From: Prototheca cutis
Taxonomy: Eukaryota > Chlorophyta > Trebouxiophyceae > Chlorellales > Chlorellaceae
Assembly (NCBI GenBank): GCA_002897115.2
Contig: BCIH01000004.1
Span: forward strand, 1,534,031 to 1,598,030
DNA length: 64,000 nt
Direction of reading: 5' to 3'
Below the pieces are notes generated by a model. That model had not been told where the DNA came from, did no database searches, and saw only the letters and a program-made list of their open reading frames with translations. Below, piece after piece: positions 56,760 through 64,000 of the stretch. The first letter of the stretch is position 1; each line of letters starts with the position of its first letter. Position numbers and translations under genes: made by a program.

Positions 56760-59700
56760 TTAGGAGCAGCCATCGCCGCAGTCTTGCACATCTGCCGCAG
56801 CGCAGCGTGCGTGCCCAGCGGCGTGCGCCGCGGCCATCAGGGTCATTTGTAATGATGGCGGCGGGGGAATGCTTCGAGCGGCGGCCAGGCGATAAGCTGC
56901 GATGGCTCGCCAGGCGCTGCCTGTCCTGCTCGCGGCATCGAGGATTTCAGAGGGACTCGGCTCGTCGGCCCCAAACCGTGCCGCAGCGCGCGCCGCGGCT
57001 TCGGGGCGGCCACGTTGCAGGAGCATGCGGGCCGCGGCGCCCTTGCCCTGCGTGCCCGGTAGCAGCAGCAGCACCTGCATGCAGAGGTCCCGGGACTCCT
57101 GGTCAGTGTTAGACCCAAGGGCCGAGACGCGGTCGGCGAGTTCGATGCTCGCCAGCTGGGGGAAGCAGGCCAGCAGGCGCCGCAGGCGGTGCACCTGGCC
57201 CTGCACACAGTGACAGGGAGATACAAGAGACGTTGGTCGGGTCGAGTTTCTTGGCTGTCGGGATGGGAGAGCAAGGAAGCATTGCACGAGGGCAGGGTCT
57301 TGCTTGTACCCAGAAACAGCATTCACAGCCCTGCATCATCTGCACCAAACACACCGCTGCAAGCAGGAGGTCCAGGACCAAAGGCCCACAGGCAGTCGGT
57401 AGCGGGACCGCCCGCAGACGACACGCGCTGAGCAGCTCCAGCATGGAAGCCAGCAGCCGTGGCGCGGGGCATGCCTGGTTGTCTAGCATCAGCCGCAACA
57501 CGCCCACGCACACATCCTGCATGGGTTATCGGTGTGTGTTTCTTGTGGAACGGCCACTCGGTATGGTTGACTTTCCAGATTAGGCTGTGTGCCAGCGGCG
57601 GTGTAGATGTATTCACGGCGATCACACGCTGCCCACCCTTCACATGGACACCTTGCCCTCATGCATTTCCAGGCAATGCCCGACATCCTGTACACCCCAG
57701 TCACACCCGCACCTTGACGCCCAAGAACGGCTGCCGTGCGACGGTGGGGCCAGCGGGCTCTGCTCCCCGGCGTGCCGCGGCAGCAGCCAGCGGCGCCACC
57801 AGTGCATCCATGCAGCTGCGGACTTCGGTCAGCGCCCCGCCATTGCGGATGACGTCCTGCATGAGCAGGTGGAGGGGAGCTTAATATGGTTGGCGACGAG
57901 AGGTGAGGATTTGTTTATGGTGGGTTGTAGACTTTCGGATATCACCACGTGCCGCCTGCCACCCCGCGTGTCTGGAGGCGATAAACAGTCACCTCTCTTC
58001 CCTTCCCTTCCCAAACACGCACACGCGCACGCACGCGCGCACACACACACACCAACAACAAACGTGTCCCCACTTCCAGAAAACAAACAAGGATGCACCT
58101 GTAACAAGTCGAGCGTGATGGCGCATGCTTCGGCCCGCGTGGCGGGACCCTCCCCTCGGCGTTGCAAAAAGGTGACCAGTTGTGCCGGGCTCCAGGCCGA
58201 CCGCAGGGCGCCTGCCAAGGCGTCGAGGTCCAGACGCAGCCGGCACGCGCAGCCGCGCTCGAGGTCGAGCGCCCAGTCAGGTGGGTGCAGCTGCAGGGCA
58301 CTGAGTCCCTGTGGAGGCATCATCACGTCGGCGGGGGGGATGAGGCCCTCGGCGGAGGTGGATTTTTGGGCGCCGCCATCGGCGTCGAGTGCCGGTCCCG
58401 GGACGCGCATCGAATCGCCGCCGATTTCCCCGACATGTATGCATTCCCTGGGGGGGTGTTCGTCGAGACCATCCTCACCAATGTTATCCTCGAGACCATG
58501 GCCCCCGGTCGTCAAGCCGTCCAGGCGCCCCGCACCGCCGCCGCGTTGGAGCTGCCGAGTCGCGCCGCCGATGGGCAGGGGGGCGCAGAGCGGGGTCGGA
58601 CTGGCCAGCGCCGGGTCGTACAGCAGTGTGACATGGCTGTCCAGCAGGTGCACCAGCACCAGGTTGTCCACCACACTGAGTGCCACGGGAATCCCGGGGG
58701 CGGGGAGCCGGTACTCTCGCGCCAACGAGCTTGCATCTCTTTTTATGGTGGTGGTGGTCGGTGGGCGTGTGTGAGCGGCTGCTGTGGTTGCAAAAGGGAC
58801 AGCATGAACATGTGACCAACCAGACCCGCACACATGCAAGCGCGCGCGCGCCCCCCCCCCCCCCCCCCACACACACGAAAACACAGAAACGCACCGGTAC
58901 ATGCGGAAGAGGCGGAGGAGTCCCGCGCCGCGGTCGTGATGTACACAGTGGATTTGGCCGTAGAGCATGACGATCCAGACCTGGGCGGCGGTTACGGCGG
59001 CTGGCGCCCGCGGCAACGGGGTGGTACCCGCGGCACTGGATCCAGGATCTCCACTACTCCCACCGCCACTGGTACTACGAACAGGCGAGGAGCTCCAGGG
59101 CGGGGACAGGTCCAGGAGAGGTAGGCGCTGTGCACCGGTGGGCAGCAGCTGGAGCGGCTGCAGGCGGGTGGCACCCGGGCCAAATGCCAGGACCGCGATG
59201 CGTGACGCCGGATCATAGCGATACCACCGTGTGTCTGGGACGGGGTGCGCGCGAAGAGGGGTCAACCCCTGGCGTGCGGGTTGGAGTCCGTACAGTTCGA
59301 GTCCCCGCGGCGTGACCATGACCAGCTGCGGTTCACGTGCGGGTCCCTCAATCCAGAAGAATCCCAGGAGGTCGGCGGGCCCGCGGCGCGGCGCGCCGCC
59401 CCCCCCCGGCGCGCACGCCCCCGGCGCCTCGACAAACATGTTGCCCGTGGTGTGGTCCAGCACCTCCAGCGCGCGCCCGCCGCGGCCCAGCGCGCTCAGT
59501 GTGCCGTCCAGCGAAGAAAGCAGCGCACGCACGCCGGGCCCCGCCGCCACCAAGCCCGTGCGCAATGTCGCCGTGCTGCTCGTCACGCTGACCGCATCGC
59601 GGTCAGCTGCCGTGGCTTGAGGCACACACGAGGGCAAAGCGCCCCCGCCTGGGGGTGTGGGTGGTGGCGAGGCACCGGCCAGCGGGACGCACCGCGGCGG

Positions 59701-59922
59701 CGCCGCACCTGGACTGGTGGCGGCCAGGGCCTGCGTCGTGACATCGCCACCAGGTGTGATCAACCCCGGCCTCCGGCCGTCATCGCACGGCAAGGCCATT
59801 GAAGCTACCAGGCGGCCCTCGACTGTGTGCAGGCATCCCGCCCCCGGGTCAATCAGCACGCGCTGGCCCTCCATGGGCACCCAGCTCAGCCCCGTCTCGG
59901 CCAGGACGACGTGGGTCCTCAT
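56760..59922 (-). CDS. RMC1: RMC1 (Mic1 domain), regulator of MON1-CCZ1
   Basis: Five minus-strand exons: 59922-58895, 58729-58099, 57856-57713, 57516-57355 and 57200-56760 (801 aa; human RMC1 is about 660). The N-terminal part is a propeller with LLGFFWIEGPAREPQLVMVT, LELYGLQPAR, WYRYDPASRIAVLAFGPG and VWIVMLYGQIHCVHHD, then VALSVVDNLVLVHLLDSHVT, which matches the human protein closely in order. The C-terminal Mic1 region is helical (DVCVGVLRLMLDN, RLRRLLACFPQLASIELADR, a Leu-rich cluster). RMC1 is part of the MON1-CCZ1 exchange factor complex that activates Rab7 on late endosomes. Gly/Ser/Pro-rich insertions explain the extra length. The final ~30 residues may be intronic. The ATG shares ATGA with the ENY2 stop. 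Confidence 0.87.
58851..58868. repeat. C homopolymer in RMC1 intron
   Basis: A run of about 18 C next to a short CA tract, inside the first intron of RMC1 (G on the coding strand). Confidence 0.85.
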
Positions 59923-60601
59923 GCCTCCTCCTGTTCGGCGAGCGCCGCTCGTGCGCTCGTCAGTAACCGCGCACGCACGTGGTCGGGCACCGCTGCATGG
60001 GCCGCCGGCCGCACGGCGCCGGCCAGGTGCTGCGGCGTCAAGGCACCCTCGCGCAGCCGGGCTGCAAACCAGGTGTGTTTGTTTTTGGGAGGGGCAGTGG
60101 GGATTGGGTGGGCGAGGGGCCCCTTTCTGTAGAGTCAGCGCTCGGACATGCGGCACAGCACCCAATCATGCACATGTCGTTACCGCTCCCTCGGCCAGGC
60201 CAAAGCTGATCCGGCAATGGTCCCGGCCAATGAAGCCCAGGTGAACTTCCACAGGGAGGCAAGTGCGTCCCCGTCGCACACAAGGCGCAGCTCCACCACA
60301 CAACCTCGGCCCGCCCAGTTCTCACCGCGGCACAGTTCAAGCACCTGGTCCACCCAGCCACTCTCCTCCAGCTGCTTCCGCGCCAGAGACTTGAGTTCTG
60401 CCCTGTCACAGACCTGGGCAGGTGGCACGGAGAGAAAAAAGGGAATCACGGCAGGGCCCGGGATCCCGGTCGGTCGGGGTTTCTGCGCACGGCACCGGCA
60501 GACCAAAGCCCACACCCCCGGGATGCCAGACCTTGTGATCCCGAGGACACGCACGCCCTTCCGTGCAGCTCATGGATGTGCTGCACCAGAAAAGGGGACA
60601 T
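59919..60601 (-). CDS. ENY2: ENY2/SUS1 transcription and mRNA export factor
   Basis: Three minus-strand exons: 60601-60555, 60402-60326 and 60061-59919 (88 aa; human ENY2 is 101). The helical repeats are recognisable: VQHIHELHGRAAELKSLARK, QLEESGWVDQVLELCR, LTPQHLAGAVRPAAHAAVPD and VRARLLTSARAAL. Phases agree at both junctions. ENY2 is a small subunit of the SAGA deubiquitinase module and of the TREX-2 export complex at the nuclear pore. The final TGA (59921-59919) overlaps the ATG (59922-59920) of RMC1, four bases shared. The first exon is supported by the family match but has a GC-rich, weak-looking donor (GGGC|GTGCGT). Confidence 0.85.
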
Positions 60602-60960
60602 CGAAGCCTGGCATGTGCCGTGGAACCTCGGCCATGTTTGTGTAGGCCGGGGTGTGATCCACTTGAGGACCCCTGCCATCTCGCGCTCACCCACCAGGCA
60701 TCCGGGAAAATCCATGTGCCCAAATCCGGGACATAGGATCTGCGCTCTCCCAATCATTCGTTGATGCATTGACATAGAATTCCATTACACGATTTCCCAC
60801 GATGATGGGATGAGGCTCCTGTCCAGGAACTGTGCACTCCCACTGGCACCCTGTCGTGTTGCCCGTGTTCGGTCCCGTCCGTCCATAGCGAGCTTCTAAG
60901 GACCTGGGACTTGGCTGGACGTGATCTTTTTTATTCTAATTGTTGACAGGCACGCTGACC
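60602..60960. promoter_or_regulatory. Divergent region, ENY2-RMC1 / RRA
   Basis: 359 nt between divergent starts. If RMC1 is translated from the ENY2 transcript, this is also its promoter. An AT-rich block at about 60927-60945 precedes the glycosyltransferase start; an AG just before it may be an acceptor of an upstream leader exon. Confidence 0.4.
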
Positions 60961-63202
60961 ATGGACGATCCACAAGGGAAGATGCGTGCCTCTGGGCACC
61001 GCTCCCGGACGGCCGTCGTATCGCTCACCTTCTTTGTGGGCCTCTGCGTTGGCTTCATGGGGGCCCAGAAAATGTACCTGTCCCAGCATGGGACTGGATC
61101 TGGCAAGGGAGTCGTGGAATCGCGGCGGGCTGGCCGGGAGATGGTCCTTCAGAGAGCGTCCTCCGAGTTGGGCCGGACTCTTGCCAGGGTCGCTCCGGAT
61201 GGGGAGGTCATGATCGCCATTTCCAACATGAACCTCATCCGGGCCGGGACCCTGCCCGTTTGGTTAGATGTGAGTCTGTTGTTGGGATGAACTGGGAGCG
61301 AGTGGGTCCATGCTTGAGTTGCTGTGGCGGTGCCTTCTGCGGCCAACGCCCTTTGTGCTTCTCGGGCTGACCACAGAGCGTGCAAAAGCTCGGCATCAAG
61401 AACTGGCTGGTGGTGGCTATCGATGAGGAGCTGCGTGACTACTGCAAGGAGCACGGCATCGAGCACTACTACCGTCCAGTCAAGGCGAGTCGGCGGCGCG
61501 ATTTCTGGGCTAGGAAGGAAGTGGGGGACGTCCTTGCCGGTGTGTGAACCATCCCCTGTACACACACGAACCCACCGTGCATGCACTTGCCTCTCGCAGA
61601 TTCCGGAGACCCAGGCCAACACGGGCGACAACCATTCTATATCTGCCATGAAGTTTGAAATTATCCTTGAATTCCTCAAGCTGGGATGGAACGTGCTGCT
61701 GAGGTGCGGCACGGGTCAGTGGGATTGCATGTGCGGCTTGCCTTGGCGTGTGTTCGGCACTCGGTTTGGCATGTCGGACCGGGGATGCATTGGGCTGTCG
61801 TGGGTCATAGGGACCACAGCTGGTGGAAAGGGGAGCGATATGCACGAGGCTGGCCTGAACGTGAGCGTTCACGAGGGGGTTGGTGGGCAGCGGCAGTCGC
61901 GCTTCAGAAACTTTGCCTCTTAGCAATGCATGCGATCGACTGCCCCGCAACTCCCTGCAGCGACGTGGACATTGTGGTCATTCAGAATCCGTTCAACCAC
62001 CTCAAACGCGACTCGGACGTGGAGGGCATGTCTGACGGCTTCAACCCTGGCACTGCCTACGGCGAGATTTACGGGGTGCGTAGACAGCCAAGGAGGTTGC
62101 CTGTTGGGGTTGCACAGGGGTTGTGGCGGCGGGTGAGGGGAGCTGGCTGCAAGGCATGTGCCTGAGCGGCCGTCAGGAAGCCGGATACCCTTTCGGCCGG
62201 GACAGAGCAGACGTGCGCGGCTCGGCGTGGCGATGCACGCTTATGCCCCTGTTGCCCGATGACACCGCAGGTGGACGATCCGAAGATGAAGTGGTCCCGG
62301 TATGCACAGGGTTTCCGTCACATGGCCATGAACTCGGGGTAAGGCTCGATTGTGGTGGAACTTCTCGTCAGGGCAGGTAGTTTTCTTTGCCTTCCGTGCC
62401 GATTGAGCCCCAGGGCAACGTGGCGGTGGCGGTGAGGACTTTGAGTGCGAATGGAGCGGGTGCACGGCCAGTGGGCCTGCTCCCACTCTGCTGGGCAGCA
62501 CCAGATGTCCTGGTGTGGGGTGAAAGCTGGACAGGGTTGATCGTGGCACGCCGTGAGATGCAAAATGACACATGCAGGTCCGGGGTCATGTCGAGGCACT
62601 GCCCATGGTTCCACGCGGCCTGCGGTCCACGCTGCCCTTGGCGAACCCCATCCCCGCATGCCACCCCACTCTTTCGCGCAGGCTGTTCTACCTGCGGGCC
62701 AACGAGCGGACGATGGTGCTGATGGAGCGCATCGCACATCGTGTCAGCACCGAAAAGGCCTGGGACCAGTCTGTCTACAACCAGGAGATTTTCACGCTGA
62801 CGCATGGCTCCAAACCTTCTGTCCAAGTCACGGTCCGTGTCATGGACATCTTCAAGTTTGTCAATTCCAAGACGCTCTTCCTGGACATCCGGAAGAGACC
62901 GGTAGCCCAGCAGAAACTGCCTGTCATGGTGGGTGGCTGTTGGAGCATCGTTGTGTCTTTGTTCCGTCTTTCTTTAGATTCGCGGGTGGACTGGCTCTCC
63001 TATGGAAAGATGCAGGGGGCTTGTCTGTCGTCTCCTGCACCGCCGCCGCCGATGATGATGATGATGGCCCTGCCTGCACCACACGCGCTCACAGGTGCAC
63101 GTCAACTACCATGCGGACAAGGTGGACCGGATGCGGGCGGTGTACAAGCGCTATGTCGAGGGCGACACTGCCGCGCTGGACGGTCTGCCGGACGCGTCGT
63201 AG
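60961..63202 (+). CDS. RRA-type GT77 arabinosyltransferase
   Basis: Seven exons: 60961-61269, 61377-61484, 61600-61703, 61961-62075, 62271-62338, 62682-62928 and 63095-63202 (352 aa). It is a type II membrane protein: short basic cytosolic tail, then the anchor [18 protein letters not shown]. The catalytic domain shows [37 protein letters not shown] then [20 protein letters not shown] with the DxD metal site, [26 protein letters not shown] and [13 protein letters not shown]. These match the reduced-residual-arabinose family, which adds beta-arabinofuranose to hydroxyproline-rich glycoproteins in the Golgi. Intron 2 has a GC donor (61485-61486, AAG|GCGAGT); no GT site keeps the frame. Confidence 0.92.
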
Positions 63203-64000
63203 CGCGCAGTGGGTGTGGGCGCCTCGTGCTCCGACCGCGTGGCTGGTGGGGCACAGCACGATGTGTCCCAATGAGTGACGAGCGCTGGCCCGCTGGAATG
63301 CACCCTGTTTCCACAGCGGGGACCTCAGCACACCTGTGCCGTTGTCAGCTGCTGGATGAGACCAACATCTGCATGGCGAGGTTGGACGACGGCCGCACGG
63401 CCTCCACCCGTCCAACTGATGGCCTGGGCGTGCCCAGCTCTGCGGCTGTTTCGAAGATATGTTTCATCAAGAAAAGGTGTGAGCAGATTTGGCTAGGTGC
63501 TTTTGGAGCAGCTCGTCGTCAGAGGTTGGAAGGAGACAGCAGCAGCAGCAGCAGAATATGTGGCTTTCAACATTCCAGGCCTGCCTGTGCAGCACCCCCT
63601 GCTCTGATGGCACAAGCACATTTTTGTTGAATCAAAGGCACGGTGCATGAACGCAGCTTGCGGCCAAAACGGAGCGCATTCATTCATGGGCAATTAAGAC
63701 ACACTGATCAGATCACCATGGTCGTCGGAAATGGGCGCGAACAAGCTTTTTGCAATGCGCGTGAACCTCAGGACTACATAAATACATATAACGATGCTCT
63801 CGCAGTGATTGGAAGAGCAACNTTTGTGCTGGTTACGTTCGATTGGGCAGGCTTCCCGGTCGCCAGGTCTACGCCACGGATTGTGGGCTGGCCGTGGCCT
63901 TGGNGTACCTGGTGCAGCCCATCCACGGGACGGGGCACGCCAGGCGAGTCACGGGGATTTGGGAGGTTCATGCCGAATGGACGCTGTTGTGACAGATGGG
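63203..64000. other. Right-hand end, no supported gene
   Basis: 798 nt after the glycosyltransferase stop. Two ambiguous bases (about 63823 and 63904) weaken the reading. A short open stretch near 63870-63990 on the plus strand (around YLVQPIHGTGHAR) could be the start of an exon of a gene beyond the window, but nothing supports it. Confidence 0.4.

Noticed and set aside
1..64000. CRISPR arrays, prophage, insertion sequences, transposons or bacterial operons
   Set aside because: No spaced repeats, terminal inverted repeats, transposase, reverse transcriptase or integrase motifs were seen; repeats present are simple microsatellites and homopolymers. Gene structure is clearly nuclear eukaryotic.

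Overview
The window is nuclear DNA from a compact, GC-rich, intron-dense eukaryote, most probably a chlorophyte green alga. A trebouxiophyte of the Chlorella/Auxenochlorella type is my best guess, but this is inference, not proof. Four things point to the green lineage: a plant-type UDP-sugar pyrophosphorylase, a GT77 arabinosyltransferase of the plant RRA family, a fructose-1,6-bisphosphatase closest to algal plastid enzymes as I remember them, and a shikimate kinase with a transit-peptide-like leader. A homologue of the complex I ferredoxin-like subunit known from plants and green algae fits too. Almost every gene had to be rebuilt from several exons. Exon joins were chosen by splice dinucleotides, reading-frame phase and recalled family sequence; no alignment or transcript data were available.

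Layout (27 gene models, about 111 introns). 1-2453 minus: neurochondrin-like (runs off the left edge). 3111-5887 plus: R2R3-MYB. 6944-7688 plus: V-ATPase subunit F. 8042-11241 minus: UDP-sugar pyrophosphorylase. 11674-14052 plus: FBPase. 14328-20019 minus: BK/SLO-like K+ channel with two RCK domains. 20285-21451 plus: GPN2 GTPase. 21860-23484 minus: aldo-keto reductase. 24034-25755 plus: NADH pyrophosphatase-type Nudix hydrolase. 25951-26585 minus: thioredoxin-like protein. 26877-28759 minus: GPAA1. 29082-29611 plus: DPH3. 29658-31577 plus: purple acid phosphatase. 32435-33940 minus: UBE2K/UBC27-type E2. 34790-37087 plus: LRR protein. 37284-40059 plus: EXO70-like exocyst subunit. 40545-42714 plus: strictosidine-synthase-like/APMAP protein. 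43215-44188 minus: C1-FDX-like protein, preceded by a small unrecognised ORF at 44182-44628. 44813-46778 plus: Barentsz/CASC3-like. 48488-51261 plus: complex I 75-kDa subunit. 51945-52776 plus: unknown acidic protein with a signal peptide. 53447-54886 minus: shikimate kinase. 55138-56485 plus: flavin-reductase-like protein. 56760-59922 minus: RMC1. 59919-60601 minus: ENY2/SUS1. 60961-63202 plus: RRA-type glycosyltransferase.

How the genes relate: this is mostly an ordinary housekeeping neighbourhood. Some thematic links exist. USP makes nucleotide sugars of the kind the RRA glycosyltransferase would ultimately use. C1-FDX and the 75-kDa subunit both belong to mitochondrial complex I and lie about 4 kb apart. 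GPAA1, EXO70 and RMC1 act on membrane traffic and GPI anchoring. The most interesting structural signals are overlapping or nearly touching same-strand gene pairs that suggest dicistronic mRNAs (ENY2/RMC1 share ATGA; the small ORF and C1-FDX share ATGCTGA; DPH3 and the phosphatase are 46 nt apart), a raised share of GC-AG introns, and a two-RCK potassium channel without an acidic calcium bowl.

Limits: sequencing gaps lie at 6093-6152 and 36067-36166, and single ambiguous bases occur near 63823 and 63904. Several first exons and a few splice sites are ambiguous, as noted in the entries.
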